A stretch of DNA of 53,126 bases from a virus. Each line of letters starts with the position of its first letter. The stretch's first letter is position 1. Both the position numbers and the translations under genes were made by a program. Below the pieces are notes generated by a model. That model had not been told where the DNA came from. It saw only the letters and a program-made list of their open reading frames with translations, and searched no databases. Positions 13,179-22,510 of this stretch are shown in pieces. The stretch spans positions 1 through 53,126 of the IMG/VR virus record IMGVR_UViG_3300026116_000048, one strand, 5' to 3'.

Positions 13179-15431
13179 CTATTCTCCGTTTTCAGTGCTG
13201 GCACTATGCACTGCCTTGATATTTTCACGCTGGATTTCTCCAAAGGCGGCCGCATCCTTTCTTCGTTCGTCGTGCTCCGTCTGCAAATCTTTGCGATGCT
13301 GCTCGCGGACAAAGGATTCGTCCTTATGCTGGTTCTTGAGATTCGCGTTTTGTTCTGAGATTTTGGCTTTAGTAACAGCCTGGGTGACCATGGATTGAAT
13401 TTTGGCCTGGGTCATCGCCATTTCGGACGCGCCATTCTCGCCATTTGGCATTTGTTCAGCCAATCGTTGCTCAAATCCCTTGACGGCATTCATCAATTTA
13501 CCGAGCGATTGGCCGAATTGTTTGGCAATCGGCATCTGTTGCTTATCCTGGGCGAGTTGGTCAATCATTTGGGCGGTATATGATTCGCAATTCTTGAGCC
13601 CGATAACTTCATCGGGCCTCGCCATGTTGCCGGTCTGTTCAATTCTGGCAATAACACCCGCCATACTGCCAAGCATGGTTGAAATCTGATCGATGAGAGA
13701 CAATCCCTGTCGGCGCTGGACGGGAACCCCGAGCATGAGGGTGGAAAAGGCGAGTTCAGCGTGTTCCTGAGCATCGGTAAGTCCGCGTTGCTGTCCGACG
13801 GGTGCCCATCGTTCGGCCTTTTTCGGATCGCCAGTGACGGCAATCAGCCATTCATGTTTGATTTCCTGTTGCGCGGTCGTATCGAAGGCAGGCAGGCGTT
13901 CCATGAGCGCGTTGCCCTGCGCGATTTCCATGGTTGGATTTCCGTTTCCGAGCGGCATAGCGACTTCGACTTCCCACATTTCGCTATTTATCCAAACGGA
14001 TGGGATGCCGTATTCCCGGCAGGCTTTTTGAAAGTCTCTGGCGTCTTGATCTTCTGAGTTTCGTAGGCAAAACCGCCGGCAAGTTTCTTCATACTGAAAA
14101 GTTTCATATTGTTGAGCTGTGCCGAGCAACCCGCTCATCATCGCGTTTACCTGTGAGATTCGGGCCATGACTTGAGTGGCCGTTTCTTCGGTGTTCCGAC
14201 GCGATTCACTGTCTTGTGTGTAGGCAAGAGACGCTTCCTGCTTCAATTCCCTCATTCCCTGCTTGGCCATGGCGACGATTTGAGGATTGATCTGATGCCG
14301 TTCGGTTTGTGGCACGATGGACACACCATCGGGAATCACCCCCATGTTATAGAGGTCCACTTTTTGAGCGCGCGCTTTGCCTTGCGCATCCTGAACACGA
14401 ATCCAGGCGTTCATGTGCTCATGAACATGCTGCAAAAACCGGCAATCGAGCAGATTGGAATGAAAGATCGGTTCCATGACGAGAAATCCGAGGGCACGAA
14501 TGCTGTGAATCAGGAAGGGAGGCTTGTTGTTGAGATCGCCATATTGCATTTGCAACAGATGCTCGATTTTCTTCGCGGCACAACGTTTTCCGCCGTCATA
14601 AATGAACTTATCGGTTGGCGCGGACAGCGCAGTTGTGTCCGGCACAATGCGCAAGCGCCATTCGGGATTTTTGCGATCACTATCGTCTAGAAAATAGAAG
14701 TGAAAGAGTGGAATTGTCGGCACGGCATCACCCGAATAAAATCCGCCATTCTGCTTGATGAGTTCAGCCATCTTTTCGGGATTATCCGCCCACTTTGGAG
14801 AGTTGGATTCCCAGTTCTGATTGTGAACGGCGTCCAACATTTGGGTAACCGCAGGCTTGTTCCAGCCCCTACCGCTGCCGCCAAAGACTTTCCGCGACAA
14901 TTCGCCTTCAGTATAAGGCTTTCGAACAGCGAACCATTGAAGATTGGACAAATCGCATCGGGTATCCGTCGGAAAACGAAAATCTTCAAGAGGAACAAAA
15001 TCTGGCTGCACGCAATAGTTGTCTGGGTATAGACACGGAGCATAACCATGGGGAAGCACAGCCGCCCATTTGGAGCGCTGGAGTTCAAAGTATTTGAGAG
15101 ATCGCTTTAGCGGTTTATTAATGCGCTTGGTAATGAATGCGCTCCAATCCGCTTGCTTCTCGGGTGGGGCATCGGGTAGGCGCACGGTAAAAAAATTGCT
15201 GCGGGAAAGAAAAGCGTTTTGATATTGGCGTCGGCCATGCTGGCCAAGAACCGGGGCTTCACCAAAATTGCAATTAATCTTCAGTCCCAATTTTTTGGCA
15301 TCTTCATCTGTAAGCAGTGGAGCTCCGTTGAAAATCTGATTGATTTTGGCGCGATTGTTGCCCTGCTTTCGGGCGGCTTCGTCGGTCGCGCGAATAGTGG
15401 CGAGGACTTTGGAGCAGTCGGAGAATATCAT
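13179..15431 (-). CDS. Portal protein
   Basis: A 750-residue protein placed two genes downstream of the large terminase. Its N-terminal region (NRAKINQIFNGAPLLTDED...GQHGRRQYQNAFLSRSNFF) and very long helical C terminus (ANLKNQHKDESFVREQHRKDLQTEHDERRKDAAAFGEIQ) fit portal proteins of podovirus type, which have a clip and wing domain and a C-terminal barrel of helices. The portal ring forms the DNA channel at one capsid vertex, binds the terminase and joins the tail. Residues SEDQDARDFQKACREYGIPSVWINSEMWEVEVAMPLGNGNP are consistent with the wing. The start ATG overlaps the upstream stop (ATGA). Confidence 0.75.
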   Translation of the reverse strand: MIFSDCSKVLATIRATDEAARKQGNNRAKINQIFNGAPLLTDEDAKKLGLKINCNFGEAPVLGQHGRRQYQNAFLSRSNFFTVRLPDAPPEKQADWSAFITKRINKPLKRSLKYFELQRSKWAAVLPHGYAPCLYPDNYCVQPDFVPLEDFRFPTDTRCDLSNLQWFAVRKPYTEGELSRKVFGGSGRGWNKPAVTQMLDAVHNQNWESNSPKWADNPEKMAELIKQNGGFYSGDAVPTIPLFHFYFLDDSDRKNPEWRLRIVPDTTALSAPTDKFIYDGGKRCAAKKIEHLLQMQYGDLNNKPPFLIHSIRALGFLVMEPIFHSNLLDCRFLQHVHEHMNAWIRVQDAQGKARAQKVDLYNMGVIPDGVSIVPQTERHQINPQIVAMAKQGMRELKQEASLAYTQDSESRRNTEETATQVMARISQVNAMMSGLLGTAQQYETFQYEETCRRFCLRNSEDQDARDFQKACREYGIPSVWINSEMWEVEVAMPLGNGNPTMEIAQGNALMERLPAFDTTAQQEIKHEWLIAVTGDPKKAERWAPVGQQRGLTDAQEHAELAFSTLMLGVPVQRRQGLSLIDQISTMLGSMAGVIARIEQTGNMARPDEVIGLKNCESYTAQMIDQLAQDKQQMPIAKQFGQSLGKLMNAVKGFEQRLAEQMPNGENGASEMAMTQAKIQSMVTQAVTKAKISEQNANLKNQHKDESFVREQHRKDLQTEHDERRKDAAAFGEIQRENIKAVHSASTENGE

Positions 15432-15826
15432 AACGAGGTTCCTTCACAGATTTCCTGTTTCATCCAGCAATGAGATGGGAGATCTAAAACGGTTTGTTTG
15501 TCCAACATCTTGCTTATATGCACAATCGGCACCCAAATTTTGCAAGGAAGACAGCATCCGCAGGCGCGGCATACATGCAGTTTGTCTTCAACAGCGATGT
15601 GCATCTGGCAATCGTTTTTGATGGCCAGCATATCGCGCATGGCGGCGGCAATACTTCCGGTTGTTTTGTTCCACCAATTGGGAGAAACGTTGTTGGGGCA
15701 TCCAATACAGGAACGCGCACGACGATCGGCTTGCTCTAGAGACACTGGATTGCCCCCCGCCCCGAGCCAGTCGGTGATGACGGCTGCACCTTTTGAAGTT
15801 TTGCGCAATGTATCCATCAGGCTCAT
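15428..15826 (-). CDS. Cys-rich metal-binding protein
   Basis: A 132-residue protein from ATG 15826, coupled to the upstream stop by ATGA (a GTG at 15841 is an alternative). The middle contains CIGCPNN and then CQMHIAVEDKLHVCRACGCCLPCKIWVPIVH, with seven Cys and two His in 40 residues, strongly suggesting zinc or another metal. It sits between the large terminase and portal, where small adaptor or nuclease-associated proteins occur. I do not recognise a named family. Confidence 0.6.
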   Translation of the reverse strand: MSLMDTLRKTSKGAAVITDWLGAGGNPVSLEQADRRARSCIGCPNNVSPNWWNKTTGSIAAAMRDMLAIKNDCQMHIAVEDKLHVCRACGCCLPCKIWVPIVHISKMLDKQTVLDLPSHCWMKQEICEGTSL

Positions 15827-16128
15827 ACGCTTGCACCACACCCCGCACAGCCACCGCTCGGTTGAGGTAGCAGTGCGGTTATATTCTGGTCGGTTTCAAT
15901 CACCCATTCGCTACGCGGATCGAGACGGGAGACGGTGAATTGAATTACATCAACCATGCAGGATTGGCCGTCTGAACGCGGAAGTGAATTGCCTCGGCGA
16001 AATTCGCTGACCATACTGGCAACCTGTCCTATGAGTGGCGAAGGGCCGAATGTATGAGAACCAGCTTCGGCTTGTTTGTAATAAAATTCTCCGGGAGGGC
16101 AATTGGTTAGATTTTTTAGCCACAGCAT
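15823..16128 (-). CDS. Hypothetical protein downstream of terminase
   Basis: A 101-residue protein beginning three bases after the terminase stop. Sequence FGPSPLIGQVASMVSEFRRGNSLPRSDGQSCMVDVIQFTVSRL has a helix-turn then beta strand, and the C terminus ends GGCAGCGA with a Cys pair. The order terminase, this gene, Cys-rich protein, portal is tightly packed. Function unknown; a packaging accessory is a guess from position only. Confidence 0.5.
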   Translation of the reverse strand: MLWLKNLTNCPPGEFYYKQAEAGSHTFGPSPLIGQVASMVSEFRRGNSLPRSDGQSCMVDVIQFTVSRLDPRSEWVIETDQNITALLPQPSGGCAGCGASV

Positions 16129-16131
16129 AAA

Positions 16132-17958
16132 TCAATTGTGTTCAAGCATAGCGCTTTGAAATATGTCACTCTGTTTCTTAGCCTCTTCTTCAAGCCATGA
16201 GTCGTAATCGCTTTGATCGGTTTCTTTTGCCAGTTTGGCGATTTGAAATCCGCGTCGGCGTGCGCCTTCAGCCAGAATTGCGAGCTGATCAAACATGTCC
16301 GGACTTTGTCGGGTGCGGACTTTCATGTCCTCCTTTGGTTCAACCTGAATGACTTTTACTCCGCCGCGAGGGACATAATCCCATTCGCGTTTGCAGCCCT
16401 CATCCATTACATCATCTGAAAGCCCGCGAAGCTGGCCGGATTCGATCATGTAGCGCACGGCAAACCACAGTTCAGTGACGAAGTTGTGATAATGTTCGTC
16501 CGAAAGTTTTAGGCGCATGCCGCTGGTCTCTTCATCGTGAATGAACATATCAAGCGAGACGGGCCGGGTTGTGGGCCTGCCGCCGAATTCAATAGGATTG
16601 CAGGCGGCAGACCAATGACGAGCCAAGGCGGTACCGAGCGAGCCGCGTCCGGTGGAATCGTGAAAGAAATCTTCAGGCTCAATGCGCAGATCCTCGCATT
16701 TATGTTTTACCCATCGGGCGATCTGGTTCTCTGGTTCGTCTTTGCCTACGATGATGGGAACTATGAACGGCGGATAGACACACAGGATTTGACGCCCTTC
16801 GATGTCGGTGCCGAATTCACCCCAACCAAACATACATCGGTCCCCGCCGTAAGCAGCATCGAGGGAGGCAATGCGCTTACGGTCGTCGTTCAACCAGCGC
16901 GGCATGTCGAGCGCATGATTGTCGCGGCACATTTTGCGCGTGATGACGCGGCGGGCCATCATCGCGATCTTCATAGAGCCGACGCATTGGGAGTAATACT
17001 CGGGAGAGTCTTTGGAGAAGAATGAGAGCGTTTCCTGAATCTTTTCGCGACTGATAAGATATTTGAATCGGGCGGGTCCAGGCAGATCGAAATTGGGAGA
17101 ATCGGTCCCAATCAGATTAACACAGACGCCGCCCATGAATCGCGTTTGCCAGACGGTGGTTTTTTCCACATCCATGTAACTGCCCCATCCGTCGATAGGT
17201 TCAGCGGCCATGCCAAGGGGATCGGAGATGTCGATTGGATTTCCGGAGAGTGCAGCTCGAAAATCTTCGTTCTTGTTCAGGTTTGCGAATGCGCTCAGGA
17301 AGCTTGGCCCCATTAACTGCGCTTCATCGGCGAGCAATCGCACTCTCTTTTGTTTGACGCCCACCCATTTTCCAAGGCCGACAGATTTGTTGCCTTGAAT
17401 AGTTGGTATGCCGACGATGCCTTTGCGCATGTCGCGCACTCGCTTGGCCTCATCAACCTCATTGTCTTCCAAGGTATCGGTGGTTATGGCAATCCGGCTG
17501 TCCAATAAATTGCCGGGAAGATAATCGAATCGATCTTTGGCCTTTTGCCACAGGTCGGAAATCTCACCCCAAACGCGCAGACGCAGTCCGCGCACGTCCG
17601 TCGAAGAGACGAGCACAAGCGTTTCTTGCGGGAAACAAAGATATTCGCAAAGGAAAACCCAGGAAGCTCCGTTAGTTTTTCCGCTAGACCCCGGCCCCAT
17701 CAACACTGTGATTTTATTTCTAAGAAGTTCATCGCGGCAGAGATTGTGCCATCGGTGATCGTCCATGTGCGGCCATAGGAGTTTACGCATTTCCTCGAAA
17801 TGGAAACTGAGGCCATTGCCGAAAATGCGACCGCTTTTATCCTTCCACTGTCCCCCTTTCTGAATCATCCACATTTCGACCTTGAGTTGGTCGTATTGAT
17901 CGGCCCTCCAACTGAGACCGTATTTTGTGAATGAACGCGCTGGTTGAGTGTCGGCCAC
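16132..17958 (-). CDS. terL: Terminase large subunit
   Basis: A 608-residue packaging motor. ATPase: Walker A is MGPGSSGKT (residues 87-95), Walker B is VRLLADEAQ (206-213) with the catalytic Glu, and LSGNP (238-241) is the coupling motif. Nuclease: RNase H-like Asp at SLDAAYGGD (D367), HDSTGRGS (D434) and SPDMFDQLA (553-560). The motor cuts concatemeric DNA and drives it through the portal using ATP. The start is GTG 17958, opposite a divergent + strand operon. It is the first gene of the leftward head operon. No small terminase is recognisable nearby. Confidence 0.9.
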   Translation of the reverse strand: MADTQPARSFTKYGLSWRADQYDQLKVEMWMIQKGGQWKDKSGRIFGNGLSFHFEEMRKLLWPHMDDHRWHNLCRDELLRNKITVLMGPGSSGKTNGASWVFLCEYLCFPQETLVLVSSTDVRGLRLRVWGEISDLWQKAKDRFDYLPGNLLDSRIAITTDTLEDNEVDEAKRVRDMRKGIVGIPTIQGNKSVGLGKWVGVKQKRVRLLADEAQLMGPSFLSAFANLNKNEDFRAALSGNPIDISDPLGMAAEPIDGWGSYMDVEKTTVWQTRFMGGVCVNLIGTDSPNFDLPGPARFKYLISREKIQETLSFFSKDSPEYYSQCVGSMKIAMMARRVITRKMCRDNHALDMPRWLNDDRKRIASLDAAYGGDRCMFGWGEFGTDIEGRQILCVYPPFIVPIIVGKDEPENQIARWVKHKCEDLRIEPEDFFHDSTGRGSLGTALARHWSAACNPIEFGGRPTTRPVSLDMFIHDEETSGMRLKLSDEHYHNFVTELWFAVRYMIESGQLRGLSDDVMDEGCKREWDYVPRGGVKVIQVEPKEDMKVRTRQSPDMFDQLAILAEGARRRGFQIAKLAKETDQSDYDSWLEEEAKKQSDIFQSAMLEHN

Positions 17959-18005
17959 GTTGCGGCCAGAATATCATAAGCCAAGGCTACAAATACTAAA
18001 CTATG

Positions 18006-18024
18006 TGTTACACAATGTGTAACA
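18006..18024. promoter_or_regulatory. Palindromic operator TGTTACACAATGTGTAACA
   Basis: A perfect 9-base-arm palindrome with one central base, lying between the divergent terminase and tail-gene operons. A near-identical palindrome lies at 35117-35133 in the other divergent late promoter, next to an XRE regulator gene. Likely an operator overlapping the late promoters. Confidence 0.75.
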
Positions 18025-18072
18025 TACTACATATAGTAATTAAATTTATGGCATGTTAAAAATTGCGTGATT

Positions 18073-18924
18073 ATGAGTTCGCCTACGCCTTGCACGCCAT
18101 GCTGTTCGGAAACTCAAACAGTCAATGTGCCGGGGAGCACCGGAGCTAGCGCGATAACGGTAACGACTGCAAACTTCATCATTCCCTCCGTTGGCGGTTC
18201 GGTAACGGTTTCGGTCGGTGATACGAGCTGGATGACGGAAGGGAAAAATCTGTTTGTCAGCGACGGAGGTACGACTGGAAATTTCGAGGTCTCTTTTATC
18301 AATGGGGCAACCAGTGTCGATTTAACTTTTTTGGGCATGGTTGGTGACTCTCTGGTTGGCCAAACGATAGTCGCTGGATCAATTGTTGCGCCCGGTCTTG
18401 GCCATTACACCGTTTCTTCAGATCTTGATTTGCTCACCGCATTTACCGACAACACTGGTGGAACCAAGTCAGATACAATCCCCGTCAGTCTAGCGAAGAG
18501 CACACTGATAATTCCGGTCAGCCTGGTAGGAATTACAGCCAACTCGCTTCAGGCGGCAATTGCGGTGCCATTCGCATTCACGCTCAACAGTGTTCAATTT
18601 CGCGTCAGTAAAATTGCATCTACGTCGTCGAAACTCGCGACTCTCACAGCTCAGGTCAATGGATCATCTGTCACCGGCGGAGCAGTGGCGCTGACGACTT
18701 CCAATTGCGGAACCTATGGCGCGACCGTGGCTGGCAGTGCGATCACTGGAGGGAACACCGGCACTGCCGGCCAGACGATTGGTTTTGTTTCCAGCAGTGT
18801 CACCGCTTTTTCTGAAGGCGATGGATTCATGGAATTCAATGTAACCAATCTGGACCAAACCGCGTGGATTGCGGCGGTGGCATTCAAGCTCAACCAACTA
18901 CGTACAGCGCTGCGGCATCAATAA
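18073..18924 (+). CDS. Beta-rich virion structural protein
   Basis: A 283-residue protein from ATG 18073. The N terminus PCTPCCSETQTVNVPGSTGASA is one I associate with structural proteins of environmental phages; it is followed by Gly/Thr/Ser-rich short beta repeats (TVTTANFIIPSVGGSVTVSVGDTSWM) like a fibre or decoration domain, and a C-terminal beta domain ending DQTAWIAAVAFKLNQLRTAL. It begins the rightward structural operon facing the terminase operon. Likely a tail or decoration protein exposed on the virion; receptor specificity unknown. Confidence 0.6.
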   Translation: MSSPTPCTPCCSETQTVNVPGSTGASAITVTTANFIIPSVGGSVTVSVGDTSWMTEGKNLFVSDGGTTGNFEVSFINGATSVDLTFLGMVGDSLVGQTIVAGSIVAPGLGHYTVSSDLDLLTAFTDNTGGTKSDTIPVSLAKSTLIIPVSLVGITANSLQAAIAVPFAFTLNSVQFRVSKIASTSSKLATLTAQVNGSSVTGGAVALTTSNCGTYGATVAGSAITGGNTGTAGQTIGFVSSSVTAFSEGDGFMEFNVTNLDQTAWIAAVAFKLNQLRTALRHQ

Positions 18925-18925
18925 A

Positions 18926-21496
18926 ATGCCATCAGAGGCAAAATATGTTCTGGACGTAATACGAGACGCCTCGGCGGGAATGAATGCGGGGATTGACCCG
19001 CTATTGCTGCAACGCAATCAACTGGCCTTTGCTCGAAATGTAACCGCGAGAGGTACATTTCCAACGCATAGACCAGCTTACGTTAAAATTCCTATAGATT
19101 TTGGCGGCGGTCTGTTTCAAAGCGCATTGGAAAGTGGATTATTCCAAGGGGCTCAATACTACAAACCGGATTTTGGCACTGAATCCATTATTTTGTCGAT
19201 CAGTGGAAGGTTGTTCAAATTGGACATTGTGTCGAATTCAGCGACGGCTTCTGAAATTGGTATTTCGGGAGATAACAATTCGGCAACTGCAGTACAGGTT
19301 TGGATGTGGCAGGCGGAGAAATGGATGATTATTAACGACAGTTTGAATTTGCCAATTTTCTTCGATGGAAATTCTTCGCGCCGGTCGGTTGGTGAATCGG
19401 CTCAAGTTGCTACGGTGAACACAAACTTTACAGCTCCGGCACAGGGAATCACGGTAAACGTCACTCTTAATAGCACATTCTCAGGTCCATTTGATGTTCC
19501 ATTGAGATTCACATCGCCAGCGGGTGGGCCAATCGGAACGTTTCAAGCCGTTGGGACAGGCGGAAGCTTCACGGGTTATCCAGTTACTCTAAAAAATATC
19601 AACGATACGGCAGGATCGACTCAGGCAGCGAACAGCTCTGTTGTTACGGCAAACATAGTAGGAACAGCGGCGCACGAGATTACGATAAGCGGATTGAGTT
19701 CGCACCCAAGTCTGCGCATTGATTTGAATGGGTTTCCGGCTCCAAATTTTGGCCAAGTATTGGTGCAGATCGATTTTTCACATAGTGGCGACGGTTCAAA
19801 TGTGCAATTGAGATCTGGCACAATTACTGAGTCCAGACTTCCAATCGAAGGCGATCCTTATTATTCAATAGTTGTTACATTCGATGTGCCCATACCAGCG
19901 GGGGCGGGCGGATATATTCATATCAACTACCCCGTTCTTACTTCAGGTTCAAATTCGTCGCTTGTTGCACATTTGAATGCCTCAATCAATGCGCCGGCAA
20001 TAAACTCCACAGTGACAGCACTGTTCGATCTTCCCTACACAGGATCGATTCCACAGAACGTTTTTATCAACAATAAGCAGTACCAAATAACTGCCATTGG
20101 AACGCCCGAACCATCGAATCAAGTGGTTTTTTTGAATGTGAATGCAACTCAGGGGGATTTATTCACCGGCAGTGCCACGCCTGCAAGCGCGACCAGCGTT
20201 GATACCATATCTGAGCTACCAGCTGGAAGGATGGGGGCATACGGGCTTGGCAGAGTTTGGGAAGCCCTCACAGATGGAATCAGTTATATCGGCGGCGATA
20301 TTGTAGGAGGATCGAGTGGTCTGGCCGCGTACAACAAGCGTGATGCGGTGCTGAAAGTTCAGGAGAATGACAGACTTGCGGGCGGTGGAAATTTTCGCGT
20401 GCCGGGACAAGTGGGCGACATTCGCGCCATGATTTTTACGTCTGTGCTGGATGCGTCGCTTGGGCAAGGGCCGCTGGCGATATTGACCCCCAATATCGTT
20501 TTCACCTGTAACGCTCCTGTTGATCGAACGACGTGGCAAAATATGGTTAACCCGATTCAAAGCGAGGGGTTAAAGGGTTTCGGAGGGACCGGTCAGGATT
20601 CAACCCTGATTGCAAATAGCGATGTGATGATGCGATCATTGATTGGGTTTGCATCTTATATTCAGGGACGGCGGGATTTCGACGTTTGGGGCAACGTGCC
20701 GATTTCGCGTGAAGTTGACCCGATTATTGCCGCAGACAATTCAGGTCTTTTGCAGTTCGCAAGCGGGGCTGATTTTGATAATCGAATGCTCCAGACAACC
20801 GGGCCAGTTCAATGCAACTTTGGAGTTTATTGGACGAAATTGGTTGCCTTGAATTTCGATCCAGTCAGTTCGCTACGTGGGAAGGCACCCTCTATCTATG
20901 ACGGTGTTTGGGATGGTTTGAATATTCTCAAATTGGTAAAAGGCTCGTTTGCTGGTGTCGAAAGGCTGTTCGCCATCTGTGTATCGGAGGACTTGGACAA
21001 GATCGAACTGTGGGAAATCCTCAAGAGCGCCGATAGTGAATTTCAGGACGAAGACGACACCCAAATTGTTTGGGAATATGAAAGCGCGGCGCTGAATTTC
21101 AACGAGCAAGACCCGAGAAAGCGAAATTACCTTCGACTGATTGACGGGGAATTGAGAATTGATCGGTTGGATAAGACATTGTTTGGCACGCCGATCACCG
21201 AACGACACACAGTTTATTTTGAGACATTTTTCAAAGCAGATCAGGCGCCTGAATGGACGGCATGGAAATCGTTTTCGACCACGTTCGATCCAAATAAAGA
21301 TGATCCAGGTTATCGCTATGCTTTTGGATTGGGCGAACCGACGGCAGAATCGTTTGACGAAACGAACAATTTACCGCTGCGCGAAGGTAGTTCGTTTCAG
21401 GTCAAACTCAGAGTGACCGGCCATTGCCGAATTATTCAATGGCGACTAAAGGCGGTAGAAGTTTCGAAGATCGATTTCGTGGCACCCGTGGATTAA
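18926..21496 (+). CDS. Large beta-propeller-like tail protein (gp12-like)
   Basis: An 856-residue protein starting one base after the previous stop. The N terminus DVIRDASAGMNAGIDPLLLQRNQLAFARNVTARGTFPTHRPAY and the repeated beta pattern (KLDIVSNSATASEIG...VWMWQAEKWMIINDSLNLPIFFDGN) recall the layout of T7-type tail tubular protein B: a platform that binds the tube, then a propeller. The C-terminal ERHTVYFETFFKADQAPEWTAWKSFS...GHCRIIQWRLKAVEV is a beta domain. It precedes a gp11-like gene, the reverse of T7 order. Assignment rests on architecture and order, not clear identity. Confidence 0.5.
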   Translation: MPSEAKYVLDVIRDASAGMNAGIDPLLLQRNQLAFARNVTARGTFPTHRPAYVKIPIDFGGGLFQSALESGLFQGAQYYKPDFGTESIILSISGRLFKLDIVSNSATASEIGISGDNNSATAVQVWMWQAEKWMIINDSLNLPIFFDGNSSRRSVGESAQVATVNTNFTAPAQGITVNVTLNSTFSGPFDVPLRFTSPAGGPIGTFQAVGTGGSFTGYPVTLKNINDTAGSTQAANSSVVTANIVGTAAHEITISGLSSHPSLRIDLNGFPAPNFGQVLVQIDFSHSGDGSNVQLRSGTITESRLPIEGDPYYSIVVTFDVPIPAGAGGYIHINYPVLTSGSNSSLVAHLNASINAPAINSTVTALFDLPYTGSIPQNVFINNKQYQITAIGTPEPSNQVVFLNVNATQGDLFTGSATPASATSVDTISELPAGRMGAYGLGRVWEALTDGISYIGGDIVGGSSGLAAYNKRDAVLKVQENDRLAGGGNFRVPGQVGDIRAMIFTSVLDASLGQGPLAILTPNIVFTCNAPVDRTTWQNMVNPIQSEGLKGFGGTGQDSTLIANSDVMMRSLIGFASYIQGRRDFDVWGNVPISREVDPIIAADNSGLLQFASGADFDNRMLQTTGPVQCNFGVYWTKLVALNFDPVSSLRGKAPSIYDGVWDGLNILKLVKGSFAGVERLFAICVSEDLDKIELWEILKSADSEFQDEDDTQIVWEYESAALNFNEQDPRKRNYLRLIDGELRIDRLDKTLFGTPITERHTVYFETFFKADQAPEWTAWKSFSTTFDPNKDDPGYRYAFGLGEPTAESFDETNNLPLREGSSFQVKLRVTGHCRIIQWRLKAVEVSKIDFVAPVD

Positions 21497-21508
21497 CGTA
21501 TCTAACCC

Positions 21509-22507
21509 ATGATAACCTTTGGCGCATTTAAAGAAACCTCGGCGGCGAATATCGCTGGTGTGTCTCCAAACAGTAACGAGTTCAAACGTCTCTTAAACGA
21601 GTCAACCGAACGACTAATGCGCCGAGGCGATTGGGAAGGGACAATTGTTCCAATATACACCTGTGTTCGAAATGGTTGTGTCGTCTGGCCTCGCTATGTG
21701 GGACAGGTGCGGCAGTTAAATTACTGCAACCGGCACATTCCCATCAATAACGTCTGGTATGACTATCTGCCTTACGAACGTAGGCACGGCTGGCATGCTA
21801 ATGAATGGTGGGGCTGGCTCGGACGCAGGGGATCGATGGTGAACCAAAGCCGATGCCCGGTATTCCAAGATGTGCTTGGTGATGGCAGGACCATTCGCGC
21901 TTACAATGAATCACCGTTGGATAATAACAAAAGCATTTGGATTTTTGGTGAGGACGACAACGGCCAGCGATTGATGACCAAAGGAGTTGGTCCATGGAAA
22001 GACGGGATTCAACTGATTCTGCGCGCTCCCTATGTGGAAACTCCGGTCAATGTTCGTCGTATCGAAAGGGTGTTAAAAGATGAAACCAATGGTCCGGTTC
22101 GTCTCTATGCCTGGAACAGTTCGTCCAGCGTACTCGAGGACATTGCGTATTACGAACCGTCCGAAACGCATCCGAATTATCTTCGGTCCCGTTTATCTCT
22201 TTCCTGTCAGAGTAATTGTTCAGACGATTCAAAGCCGGTGATTGCATTAGTGAAGTTGCAATATATCCCGGTCAAAACCGACACTGATCTTGTTCTCATC
22301 GACAACACTTTGGCGCTGAAATTTGCGATTCAAGGTATTCGTGCTGAGGAAGCGGAGGACGGCGCAAAGGGACGGGAATTTCTGATGACGGCGGTCGATG
22401 AGCTGAATCAGGAATTGGCAGAAGCAAATCCGGAAACACAAATCCCGGTGGAATTGAACGCATTGGGACATAATCAACATAGCCTTGGAAATCAGAGGTG
22501 CTTTTAA
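21509..22507 (+). CDS. Tail adaptor/tube protein (gp11-like)
   Basis: A 332-residue protein. N-terminal helices NEFKRLLNESTERLMRRGDWEGTIVPIYTCVRNGCVVWPRYVGQVRQLNYCNRHIP look like the helical bundle plus beta domain of phage tail tubular A or adaptor proteins, and the C-terminal helix LKFAIQGIRAEEAEDGAKGREFLMTAVDELNQELAEA matches their final helix. It would join the portal ring to the nozzle. It follows the large propeller-like protein by 12 bases. The Trp/Tyr-rich YDYLPYERRHGWHANEWWGWLGRR insertion is unusual. Confidence 0.55.
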   Translation: MITFGAFKETSAANIAGVSPNSNEFKRLLNESTERLMRRGDWEGTIVPIYTCVRNGCVVWPRYVGQVRQLNYCNRHIPINNVWYDYLPYERRHGWHANEWWGWLGRRGSMVNQSRCPVFQDVLGDGRTIRAYNESPLDNNKSIWIFGEDDNGQRLMTKGVGPWKDGIQLILRAPYVETPVNVRRIERVLKDETNGPVRLYAWNSSSSVLEDIAYYEPSETHPNYLRSRLSLSCQSNCSDDSKPVIALVKLQYIPVKTDTDLVLIDNTLALKFAIQGIRAEEAEDGAKGREFLMTAVDELNQELAEANPETQIPVELNALGHNQHSLGNQRCF

Positions 22508-22510
22508 TTT

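Noticed and set aside
14172-14690. 172-residue + strand ORF within the portal gene
   Set aside because: It is antisense to the portal frame and has no independent support.
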